From positions 1 to 22,239 of the forward strand of contig CAMJMP010000003.1 in NCBI GenBank assembly GCA_946407055.1: a DNA stretch of 22,239 bases, in the 5' to 3' direction. Shown piece by piece: positions 15,037 through 21,078 of the stretch. Source of the stretch: an uncultured Mycoplasmatota bacterium. GTDB taxonomy: Bacteria > Bacillota_I > Bacilli_A > RF39 > UBA660. Below the pieces are notes generated by a model. It was not told where the DNA came from. It saw only the letters and a program-made list of their open reading frames with translations, and ran no database searches. How positions within the stretch are numbered: the first letter of the stretch is position 1; each line of letters starts with the position of its first letter. Position numbers and translations under genes: made by a program.

Positions 15037-15811
15037 TAAGCTTCTTCACTCCCCTTCTATATACAGTTTTAATAATTAATAACAATACAATCATTGTTAT
15101 TAATTGTGAAATTAAAATACTTCTAAATAAACCTCCACTAAAATCTAATATTAATTTTGCAGGTCCATAACTAATTCCATAAATAGGACTATATCTAATA
15201 ATAGTACCTACTAACTTAGGAAACATTTCTAATGGGAAGAATACACCAAACATTAATACAATCTTATTATAAACATGTTGAAATGGTTTAGAATCTTCTA
15301 CCCAGAAACTAGTTAAACTAATTAAAATTTTAATTAAACCCACAATCAAAATTGCGAATATAAATACTGGAATACCTGCCAAGATAGACATGTAATTAAA
15401 TCCTTCAATAGCTCCAGCAAATATAAAACCCAAACCAATACTGATCACTAAGAAAAACATAAATCTTACAAAAGTGTCAGCCATATACTTACAAACTACA
15501 TAACCAATATAGTTATATGGTTTATTAATTTGATAAGCAATATTTCCACTCTTAATAGTATCTTTTACTTCACTACTAGATACATTACTACCACTACCAA
15601 AGCTAATAGTTTCAGCTAGTAATAGATACCAAATCATCTTACTAAAAGTATAACCATTAATAACTCCAGTTCCATCACTATAAATATATCTCCATAAACT
15701 TGTTAAAACGTACATCATGATTGCAAATCCACAGAATCTAAATAATAAACTAGAAACGTATTGCAAAGAATCAATAAATGTCGTTTTAATTATAAACAAA
15801 TATTTTCTCAT
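15020..15811 (-). CDS. ABC-2 type permease (first membrane subunit)
   Basis: This is the partner of the permease at 14242-15036. The 263-residue product has six helices. A coupling segment is SSSEVKDTIKSGNIAYQINKP (about 78-98), which parallels the IEHGKLDAYLTMP segment of its partner, so the two are probably paralogous. SFWVEDSKPFQHVYNKI lies before the fifth helix. Its ATG overlaps the ATPase stop as ATGA, a classic coupled junction. Substrates of this exporter group are poorly known, and drug or dye export has been reported for related systems. With acetyltransferases and a nucleotidyltransferase just upstream, export of a toxic compound is a reasonable inference. Confidence 0.9.
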   Translation of the reverse strand: MRKYLFIIKTTFIDSLQYVSSLLFRFCGFAIMMYVLTSLWRYIYSDGTGVINGYTFSKMIWYLLLAETISFGSGSNVSSSEVKDTIKSGNIAYQINKPYNYIGYVVCKYMADTFVRFMFFLVISIGLGFIFAGAIEGFNYMSILAGIPVFIFAILIVGLIKILISLTSFWVEDSKPFQHVYNKIVLMFGVFFPLEMFPKLVGTIIRYSPIYGISYGPAKLILDFSGGLFRSILISQLITMIVLLLIIKTVYRRGVKKLNVNGG

Positions 15812-16788
15812 TTCTTACTGCCTTTATAAATAGAACTAATAATTGTCTCTAATGGTGTATTGGAAATATTAATATCTATAATCTTATCTGGATCTAATAA
15901 CTTAATAGCATCACTTATACTCTTCTTAGTTAAATCTACTTCAATTTTTAAATTATAATCTTTATCTTTCAAAATAGTAATTCCATCAGCTTCATCTAAA
16001 TTAATCTTTGTGTTCATCTTAGCTTCTACAATCTTTTTATTTAAATAATGATATTTTAAATTTTCCATAGTATCATCCAAAACGATCTTACCATCATTGA
16101 TAATAATTACTCGCTTACATAATTTTTCAATATCACCAACATCATGACTAGTTAAGAAAATAGTAGTCTTTTTTTCTTTATTTAATCTTTTAATAAATAC
16201 TCTAATCTTTTCTTTAATCACTGGATCTAAACCAATTGTTGGTTCATCTAAAAATAATATCTCAGGTTCATGAATTAATGATGCAACTATTTCACAAATC
16301 ATTCTTTGACCTAAAGATAAACTTCTAACTGGTGTATTAATAAATTCATCTAATTCAAAAATTTCATTATATTCACTAATTCGTTTTTCAACTACTTCTT
16401 CAGGTATATCATAAATAGCACCAAAGAATTTAAAATTATCATATGGTGTTAAATGGATCCATAATTGTTCTTTTTGACCAAATACACAACCTATTTTATA
16501 AGCTAGTTTTTTTCTATCTGTTTGTGGACAAATTCCTGAAATACTTATATCACCTTTAGTTGGATATAAGATACCTGTAAGCATTTTAATAGTTGTTGAC
16601 TTACCAGCACCATTAGGTCCAATAAACGCAAGTATTTCACCTTTTTCAACGCTGAAACTTATATCATTAACTGCTTTTTTACTTTTATATTTCGGTTTAA
16701 AAATAGCTTTAATGCTCCCCTTTATTCCTTTCTCTTTTTGTTTTACACGGAACGTTTTCGAGAGCCCTTTTACTTCAATAATACTCAT
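15808..16788 (-). CDS. ABC-2 exporter ATPase (COG4586-like)
   Basis: This is the nucleotide-binding subunit of the exporter formed with the next two genes. In 326 residues it has Walker A GPNGAGKS (57-64), Q-loop Q105, signature LSLGQ (157-161), Walker B ILFLDEP (177-183) and switch H215. A C-terminal extension of about 85 residues follows. The inserted basic loop before Walker A (about 17-38, GIKGSIKAIFKPKYKSKK) and GQKEQLW after the Q-loop are typical of COG4586 proteins. The start is ATG 16788, which has a perfect AAGGAGG 7 nt upstream; longer in-frame starts run back into the acetyltransferase gene. It begins 13 nt after the GNAT stop, so it belongs to the same operon. Confidence 0.95.
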   Translation of the reverse strand: MSIIEVKGLSKTFRVKQKEKGIKGSIKAIFKPKYKSKKAVNDISFSVEKGEILAFIGPNGAGKSTTIKMLTGILYPTKGDISISGICPQTDRKKLAYKIGCVFGQKEQLWIHLTPYDNFKFFGAIYDIPEEVVEKRISEYNEIFELDEFINTPVRSLSLGQRMICEIVASLIHEPEILFLDEPTIGLDPVIKEKIRVFIKRLNKEKKTTIFLTSHDVGDIEKLCKRVIIINDGKIVLDDTMENLKYHYLNKKIVEAKMNTKINLDEADGITILKDKDYNLKIEVDLTKKSISDAIKLLDPDKIIDINISNTPLETIISSIYKGSKK

Positions 16789-16801
16789 ATAAAATCCTCC
16801 T

Positions 16802-17380
16802 TTATCTTCTTCTAATTCTTGGTTCATATATATTTCTATATGTATTAATTGCTTCATCTACATTAATCATATATCTTCTACACAAACCCTCTTCTTCATC
16901 ATCATAATAATCTAATAAGATACCACCAAGAGCTTCCATCGTCTTATATGATCCTATATTATTATTTCTACAATCTAATAATACCACATCTAAACCCAAC
17001 TCTTGACAACGAACTAATGCTAAATATAAGTTTATTTCATTATAACCTTTTCTTCTCTCGCTTGGTCTAATTCCATAACCTATATTTCCACCTCTATTCC
17101 TTAATGCATCATTAAGTTGTGTTCGTATGTTACACATTCCAATAAGACGATTATCACTTTCTCTAACCAACATATAGGTCTCTGCAGGGACGGTTGTTTC
17201 AGTAACTCCAACATTGCGGTCATTAGCTATCTTTTGCAACCAACCATCATAATCATTCACATACCTACCAAGTCCGCCTGCTCCATTCATATGACTACCA
17301 TCTCTCAGGTGTTCTTGTACATATTCAATTACTTGCTCACGGTACGACTCATCAGGTATTACATGCATCATCCTCTCCAT
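16802..17380 (-). CDS. GNAT-family acetyltransferase, compositionally foreign
   Basis: GNAT enzymes move an acetyl group from acetyl-CoA to an amine on a small molecule, peptide or protein. The 192-residue product has the acetyl-CoA-binding motif A as IGYGIRPSERRKGYNEINLYLAL (about 100-122) and later strand/helix B as LDVVLLDCRNNNIGSYKTMEALGG. This layout is typical of 'predicted acetyltransferase' proteins of unknown substrate. AAGGAAG lies 6 nt before the ATG at 17380. Its base composition differs sharply from its neighbours: 97 of 240 bases I counted within 17041-17340 are G or C (about 40%), while a 60-bp sample in the adjacent nucleotidyltransferase gene has 8. Recent transfer is therefore likely. 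It lies between the nucleotidyltransferase and ABC genes with short gaps on both sides. Confidence 0.9.
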   Translation of the reverse strand: MERMMHVIPDESYREQVIEYVQEHLRDGSHMNGAGGLGRYVNDYDGWLQKIANDRNVGVTETTVPAETYMLVRESDNRLIGMCNIRTQLNDALRNRGGNIGYGIRPSERRKGYNEINLYLALVRCQELGLDVVLLDCRNNNIGSYKTMEALGGILLDYYDDEEEGLCRRYMINVDEAINTYRNIYEPRIRRR

Positions 17381-17394
17381 AGCAATCTTCCTTT

Positions 17395-18126
17395 CTATAA
17401 ATCATTTTTTAATTCAAAATTATTAATATCAAACTTTCCATCATTGATTACATACCAATATAATTTATCTAAATTATTTCTATTTGGTTTATCAAAACAA
17501 TTAATAACTAAATCATTAAATTCATTATCTGGAAATTTGAGTCCATATCTTTCTAGATATTTTTTATCTTTAAAAAACTTTTCTATTTTATTTTCTGGTA
17601 ACATACAATAATCATTATTATATAAATAAGCTTCAACCAAATATTTTAAAACCATATAATATGGCATTTTCTTATGATACTTGCATGCTTTATAATCTTC
17701 ATAAGCATCCCAACATCTATAATACTTCATGACATCATATTCATTCTTTTTCTTTATAGCATTCTGTGCTTTCCTCCTAAGTTTATCTATAACTTTTTGA
17801 TTACCATATATTAGTTTCCCATGTACTAACATATTAGCCATTGGTCCACCATGTCCTCTACCATCATTATCCATATACTCTTCTATCTTATAAATTGGAT
17901 TCACAAAATATTCTATTATGTAACCATCTACTTGCTTATTACCTCTTATTTGATAATTACATTCATTTTTTAAAATAATATAAACATCTATATCACTATA
18001 TTTATTATTATTGTTAACAGCATAACTGCCAACTAACAGCATCGCCTCAACATCTTCATTATCTTTATATTCTTCTAAGAATTTATGTAAGGCAATCTCC
18101 CACTCGTTTAAAGGGATAACTCCCAT
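17395..18126 (-). CDS. Nucleotidyltransferase-domain protein (possible antibiotic nucleotidyltransferase)
   Basis: This enzyme would transfer a nucleotide to an alcohol or phosphate of its substrate. In 243 residues, the polymerase-beta-fold motif GS-x10-DxD is exact: G33, S34, D45, D47 in LLVGSYAVNNNNKYSDIDVY. A further strand (YIIEYFV) follows where the third acidic residue is expected. The remainder is helical and resembles the C-terminal part of ANT-type or kanamycin-type nucleotidyltransferases, but I cannot place it in a named class. A second possibility is a MNT-like antitoxin, but no HEPN partner is nearby. The ATG at 18126 is 8 nt after the upstream GNAT stop with no strong ribosome site, which suggests coupled translation. 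Flanked by two acetyltransferases, it may modify a toxic small molecule. Confidence 0.85.
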   Translation of the reverse strand: MGVIPLNEWEIALHKFLEEYKDNEDVEAMLLVGSYAVNNNNKYSDIDVYIILKNECNYQIRGNKQVDGYIIEYFVNPIYKIEEYMDNDGRGHGGPMANMLVHGKLIYGNQKVIDKLRRKAQNAIKKKNEYDVMKYYRCWDAYEDYKACKYHKKMPYYMVLKYLVEAYLYNNDYCMLPENKIEKFFKDKKYLERYGLKFPDNEFNDLVINCFDKPNRNNLDKLYWYVINDGKFDINNFELKNDL

Positions 18127-18134
18127 TTATCATT

Positions 18135-18647
18135 TTATTTTCCTTCTTTCTTTAAAATCATATGTATGTTATTTGTAGGTGTTCCTATTCCATCTGTAAC
18201 ATCTTTATCAATAGATGTTACGACGAATCCTATTCCTCTATAACATTTAACTGCTCTAACATTATTTTCAAATACTGTTAAAGTAATACTATCTAAATTC
18301 ATTTCTTTAAAACCATATTCTATCAATCTCATAATAGCTTCTCTACCATAATGATTGTTTTGATACTTAGGTGTAATCCATATACCTATTTCACCACTTT
18401 TATCATTAATACTGTTATAACCAAAGTTACCTACAATATCTCCTGTTTCTTTATCAATCATTGTATAGATTGGTTCTTCCTGTATACTCTTAATCCATTC
18501 TCTTTCTTCTTCGACGGTATACATTTGGGGGTTACTTCTTAACCATCGATATATTTCTGGATTATTAATATTTTCAGCATAGAACTCTGCAAAAGATTCT
18601 TTTGGTTTTATAAAATTCATTCTTTCACTAGAAAATATCTTTTCCAT
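18135..18647 (-). CDS. RimJ/RimL-type GNAT acetyltransferase
   Basis: This is an acetyl-CoA-dependent N-acetyltransferase of the Acetyltransf_3 group, which includes ribosomal-protein acetylases and some aminoglycoside and peptide-drug acetylases. In 170 residues it has GEIGIWITPKYQNNHYGREAI (about 85-105), the strand and pyrophosphate-binding loop for acetyl-CoA. LTVFENNVRAVKCYRGIGF (about 123-141) is the typical final motif with the conserved Asn and Tyr. AAGGA lies about 9 nt before the ATG at 18647. The gene starts 16 nt after the 49-aa small gene and heads the GNAT/nucleotidyltransferase/GNAT/ABC series. The substrate is unknown. Confidence 0.93.
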   Translation of the reverse strand: MEKIFSSERMNFIKPKESFAEFYAENINNPEIYRWLRSNPQMYTVEEEREWIKSIQEEPIYTMIDKETGDIVGNFGYNSINDKSGEIGIWITPKYQNNHYGREAIMRLIEYGFKEMNLDSITLTVFENNVRAVKCYRGIGFVVTSIDKDVTDGIGTPTNNIHMILKKEGK

Positions 18648-18663
18648 AATTTTTCATCCTTTC

Positions 18664-18813
18664 TTATCGTTTTAATTGTTCATATTCTTTTAATCCTTCT
18701 AACTCTCTTTTCTTAAGTTCTAAAAGATATAGTTTTTGTAGAAGGTATTCTTTTTTAGTTTTCACTTTCGCTCCGTCTTGTGCACGGAACACTAGTTTTC
18801 TTTCTTGTTTCAT
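18664..18813 (-). CDS. 49-aa highly charged small protein
   Basis: The frame runs from ATG 18813 to TAA and starts MKQERKLVFRAQDGAKVKTK. The remainder is a predicted amphipathic helix rich in Lys, Glu and Leu (LLQKLYLLELKKRELEGLKE). GAGGA lies 7 nt upstream of the ATG, and no membrane segment is present. It sits immediately after the leader-B terminator and 16 nt before the GNAT gene, so it is probably the first gene read when leader B is passed. I recognise no family. It could be an RNA- or ribosome-binding peptide or a small partner of the enzymes downstream; this is inference from charge and position. Confidence 0.6.
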   Translation of the reverse strand: MKQERKLVFRAQDGAKVKTKKEYLLQKLYLLELKKRELEGLKEYEQLKR

Positions 18814-18850
18814 TTTTTATTCCTCTTTCTTTAATTTTTATCTTTTAAAC

Positions 18851-18880
18851 AAAAGGAGTCACATATAAAGATGTGACTCC
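18851..18880 (-). terminator. Terminator of leader B
   Basis: The minus strand has GGAGTCACAT/ATGTGACTCC (18871-18880 with 18855-18864, 6-nt loop), a perfect 10-bp stem followed by TTTTGTTT. It stands before the 49-aa gene and the GNAT operon. Confidence 0.8.
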
Positions 18881-18912
18881 GAATTACTTCGTGTAGGAAT
18901 TATAGTTCCCTA
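18851..18912 (-). ncRNA. Leader element B: structured cis-regulatory RNA candidate (attenuator)
   Basis: Reading the minus strand, a hairpin of TAGGGAA with TTCCTA (one bulged G; 18906-18912 with 18894-18899) leads into CCTACACGAA (18888-18897). Next come GTAATT, CGGAGTCAC (18873-18881) and the terminator. CGAA and TTCG can also form a small hairpin between these boxes. The same order of boxes occurs in leader A, with CCTACACGAA and CGGAGTCAC identical, which is the main reason to believe it is functional. The TAG stop of the 50-aa gene ends 5 nt upstream, so a terminating ribosome could cover the first hairpin and change folding. I do not recognise a known riboswitch or T-box. Confidence 0.5.
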
Positions 18913-18917
18913 TGTAG

Positions 18918-19070
18918 CTAAAATACATACTCACTAAGAGTACGGTCTATATCGAGATCGGTATATTTATGTATGACAAAATAGACCTCACCTAATAAAG
19001 ATCGTATATTAAATTTTTCTCGGCCCCATAGAAGGACGGCCACTGACATTAAGACTATAAATGTCATCAT
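18918..19070 (-). CDS. 50-aa small protein with one membrane helix (or leader peptide)
   Basis: The frame starts at tandem ATGs (19070, 19067) with AGAGGTGA 5 nt upstream and ends at TAG. The N-terminus (MMTFIVLMSVAVLLWG) is one transmembrane helix. A polar tail of about 34 residues ends in DRTLSEYVF. A longer frame to ATG 19106 lacks a ribosome site. The gene lies between leaders A and B. It could be a small membrane effector released when leader A is passed, a type I toxin-like peptide, or a leader peptide whose translation controls leader B, since its stop is 5 nt before B. It includes GC-rich codons (around 19020-19045) unlike most of the window. Family not recognised. Confidence 0.5.
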   Translation of the reverse strand: MMTFIVLMSVAVLLWGREKFNIRSLLGEVYFVIHKYTDLDIDRTLSEYVF

Positions 19071-19120
19071 AAATATCACCTCTCTTTCTTTTTTAGTTTT
19101 ATTCATGTTTTAAAAGATAT

Positions 19121-19149
19121 AAAAAAGCCACGAATAAAACATTCGTGAC
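19121..19149 (-). terminator. Terminator of leader A
   Basis: The minus strand has GTCACGAAT pairing with ATTCGTGGC (19141-19149 with 19127-19135, one mismatch, 5-nt loop), followed by six Ts. No gene lies between it and the promoter at 19220-19248, so it is a premature terminator. Confidence 0.8.
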
Positions 19150-19213
19150 TCCGATATTTCGTGTAGGTTTTCTCCCAGCACAGCTCGTTTTTAAAACTTA
19201 TGTGCTCTCACTT
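19121..19213 (-). ncRNA. Leader element A: structured cis-regulatory RNA candidate (attenuator)
   Basis: The expected transcript from the promoter at 19220-19248 is about 93 nt. On the minus strand AGCACA (19201-19206) can pair with TGTGCT (19177-19182), enclosing a GTTTT/AAAAC hairpin. TGGG (19174-19177) can pair with CCTA (19164-19167). Then follow CCTACACGAA (19158-19167), ATAT, CGGAGTCAC (19145-19153) and the terminator. CACGAA occurs both in the first box and in the terminator's 5' arm, so either copy could pair with the 3' arm; this is a ready antiterminator switch. A GTG mini-frame of six codons (19191-19211) is visible but has no ribosome site. No known riboswitch is recognised. Confidence 0.55.
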
Positions 19214-19219
19214 GTATAC

Positions 19220-19248
19220 AAAATAACATACATATTTTTTATTGTCAA
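19220..19248 (-). promoter_or_regulatory. Strong sigma-A promoter driving leader A
   Basis: The minus strand has a perfect TTGACA -35 (19243-19248), 17-bp spacer and TATTTT -10 (19220-19225) with a TGn extension. It starts 8 nt after the recX stop. Expected transcription start is near 19212-19213. Confidence 0.85.
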
Positions 19249-19256
19249 CATTTTCT

Positions 19257-20027
19257 TTAATTATTTTTAACAATGTCTTTTGCATCGTTATAATTAAATC
19301 CTCTAGAAACTAATGCACTAATGATTCTTGCTTCCAAGTCATAACCTTCATATTTCTTTTCATATCTTCTTTTAATTTTTAAATATTCTTTTTCAATTAA
19401 ATCATCAGGTGTTTCTATTTCACTTTCATTAACAACATCAATAATACTACTCTTTTCATAACCTAAATTACTCAAATCATAACATATCTTTTCTTTTAAC
19501 TTCATAGCATTATAATGTGTATTTGCTCTAACTCTTTTATCAACTAACTTAACTAATTTCTCATAGAATATATCTTGATCAATACTCCACAAATATTCAT
19601 CAATCATTTCTTTATCAAAACCTAAATCTAACAAATTCCTTTGTATCTTATAAGGTCCATCATTAGTTAAATGAATCTTATCATTTATATAAGCTTTAAT
19701 ATATTTTTCAGCATTAATATATCCATTATCTTTTAACTTATCTACTGTTTTATTAACTATCTTACTATCATCATATAAACGATATAAATAATTCTTTATT
19801 TCCTTTTCTGTTCTAATTTTTTTATTTATATATTTAATACTTTTGTAATAAGCTTCTAACTCTACATTCTCTTTTATATATTCTTCTAGTTGTTTTTCTT
19901 CTATTTCTTTATGAGCTAATAAGTTATATTTAATAATTAAATCATCATAAAATATAACATCTTCATAATCATCAAATTTAATTTTATATCTATTATCTTT
20001 TTGTTTAATAAACTTCTGTATCTTCAT
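19257..20027 (-). CDS. recX: Regulatory protein RecX
   Basis: RecX binds RecA filaments and limits their activity in recombination and the SOS response. The 256-residue protein is within the size range of Firmicute RecX (longer than the about 160 residues of Proteobacteria). It is almost entirely helical, with the three-helix repeats seen as TEKEIKNYLYRLYDD, VDKLKDNGYINAEKYIKAYINDK, KIQRNLLDLGFDKEMIDEYL and a final ARIISALVSRGFNYNDAKDIV. The charged N-terminal beta region (about 1-40) is typical of the Bacillus form. GGTGAT precedes the ATG at 20027, with an extended -10 at 20045-20050. No recA or lexA is in view. No terminator follows it, so some readthrough into the leader-A promoter is possible. 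Confidence 0.93.
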   Translation of the reverse strand: MKIQKFIKQKDNRYKIKFDDYEDVIFYDDLIIKYNLLAHKEIEEKQLEEYIKENVELEAYYKSIKYINKKIRTEKEIKNYLYRLYDDSKIVNKTVDKLKDNGYINAEKYIKAYINDKIHLTNDGPYKIQRNLLDLGFDKEMIDEYLWSIDQDIFYEKLVKLVDKRVRANTHYNAMKLKEKICYDLSNLGYEKSSIIDVVNESEIETPDDLIEKEYLKIKRRYEKKYEGYDLEARIISALVSRGFNYNDAKDIVKNN

Positions 20028-20044
20028 CCGGTATCACCACGGTT

Positions 20045-20050
20045 ATTATA
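20045..20050 (-). promoter_or_regulatory. Extended -10 promoter of recX
   Basis: The minus strand reads ATGTTATAAT, directly after the T-run of the nrnA terminator. There is no -35 consensus. A leader of about 15-20 nt precedes the recX ATG. Confidence 0.6.
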
Positions 20051-20054
20051 ACAT

Positions 20055-20083
20055 AAAAAAAGAATCCTAAAGTGATTCTTTTT
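20055..20083 (-). terminator. Intrinsic terminator of nrnA
   Basis: The stem AAAAAGAATC/GATTCTTTTT (20074-20083 with 20057-20066, 7-nt loop) is followed by a T-run on the minus strand. It overlaps the nrnA stop codon. Confidence 0.85.
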
Positions 20084-21047
20084 CTAACTTTTCTTTATAA
20101 TTTTTACAATCTTCATCAAGTTCATCTATTATCTTTTTGATTTCATCTTTATCAGGAGTTCTTACTCCAGAAGCTAACTTATGTCCTCCACCACCATGTC
20201 TAGCAGCAGTTTCATTAATAACTGGTCCCTTACTTCTGATATTTATTTTATAAATACCATTTCTTTCATCATAAGTAATAAATGTCCAAACATATACATC
20301 TCTAATATTACTAAAATCATTAATCATATTAGAAGGTGTTGATGGATCAACATTATATTTTTTCAATACTTCTTGAGGAATATTAATATAAGCTAAACCA
20401 TTATCTGTTACTTCTAGATTCTCACTTAAATAACCATGGAATCTTATTTCATCTAATGGTCTTTCATATAAGTAAGCATATAAACTAGTAAAATCTATTC
20501 CTGTTTTTTCAATCAATTTTGCTACTAGTGCAAAAGTTTTTGCACTTGTATAACTTAATAAAAATCTATCACTATCAGATACAACACCTAGATATAAGTT
20601 TTCAGCAACTTTTCTATCATATTTTAATGGTGTTGCAAATAATAATTCTATTATCATTTGACAAGCAGATGAAGCACTTTCATCAACCCAGTCAGCATCC
20701 CCAAAATCTTCTTCTGAAGGATGATGATCTATTTTTAATAATTCACTAAATGCATTTTTATCTACGCCATCAATTCTTATACTATTTGGAACATCTGTAC
20801 ATATTAATAATGCATCTTCTTCAAACGAACTTTCATCAATCTTGTCTAACTTACCAAAATATTTAAACTTGGCAACACTAGTACCAACAGCATAAACATT
20901 TTTATTAGGGAATGTTAATTTAATAGCATCCCTTAATGCAATTTGACTTGCTATAGCATCTGGATCTGGACTTATATGTCTAGCTATAACAATTGTATTA
21001 TATTGCTTAATTTTTTTATAAATTCTACGCATGACCAAATTCATCAT
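20067..21047 (-). CDS. nrnA: DHH/DHHA1 phosphoesterase, NrnA-like oligoribonuclease/pAp phosphatase
   Basis: NrnA-type enzymes degrade very short RNA (nanoRNA), linear dinucleotides from c-di-AMP/c-di-GMP breakdown, and 3'-phosphoadenosine 5'-phosphate, using Mn2+. All catalytic residues are visible in the 326-residue protein. They are H24, D28, D30 in HISPDPDAI, D85 in LICTDVP, D107-H108-H109 (the DHH motif) and D158 in GVVSDSDRF. The C-terminal DHHA1 domain has the GGGGHKLASG substrate loop (285-294). The start is ATG 21047, with AAGGGTG 6 nt upstream; an in-frame GTG at 21056 overlaps that site. It follows ackA by 31 nt and is probably co-transcribed with it. The enzyme class is certain; the exact substrate is not. 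Confidence 0.93.
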   Translation of the reverse strand: MMNLVMRRIYKKIKQYNTIVIARHISPDPDAIASQIALRDAIKLTFPNKNVYAVGTSVAKFKYFGKLDKIDESSFEEDALLICTDVPNSIRIDGVDKNAFSELLKIDHHPSEEDFGDADWVDESASSACQMIIELLFATPLKYDRKVAENLYLGVVSDSDRFLLSYTSAKTFALVAKLIEKTGIDFTSLYAYLYERPLDEIRFHGYLSENLEVTDNGLAYINIPQEVLKKYNVDPSTPSNMINDFSNIRDVYVWTFITYDERNGIYKINIRSKGPVINETAARHGGGGHKLASGVRTPDKDEIKKIIDELDEDCKNYKEKLEKESL

Positions 21048-21078
21048 AGCAAGCACCCTTTCTTATTCTTTTTATTTA

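Noticed and set aside
17117..17611. 164-codon plus-strand frame across the GNAT/nucleotidyltransferase junction
   Set aside because: It spans two well-supported minus-strand genes, lacks a ribosome site and looks like random hydrophobic sequence.
17395..18126. MNT-type antitoxin of a HEPN/MNT toxin-antitoxin pair
   Set aside because: No HEPN-like gene is adjacent, and the protein at 243 aa is larger than usual MNT antitoxins; both neighbours are acetyltransferases.
18894..18912. Promoter inside leader B (ACTATAAT near 18900)
   Set aside because: No acceptable -35 is at the right distance, and transcription from it would start inside the conserved box just before the terminator.
18851..19167. 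Leader pair as CRISPR repeats or an integron attC-like array
   Set aside because: There are only two imperfect copies about 270 bp apart with coding sequence between them, each followed by a terminator; no cas or integrase genes are present.
18851..19213. Leader pair as a T-box, purine, preQ1, fluoride or guanidine riboswitch
   Set aside because: None of the core motifs I know for these classes is present; similarity is limited to short generic strings. Only a covariance search could settle this.
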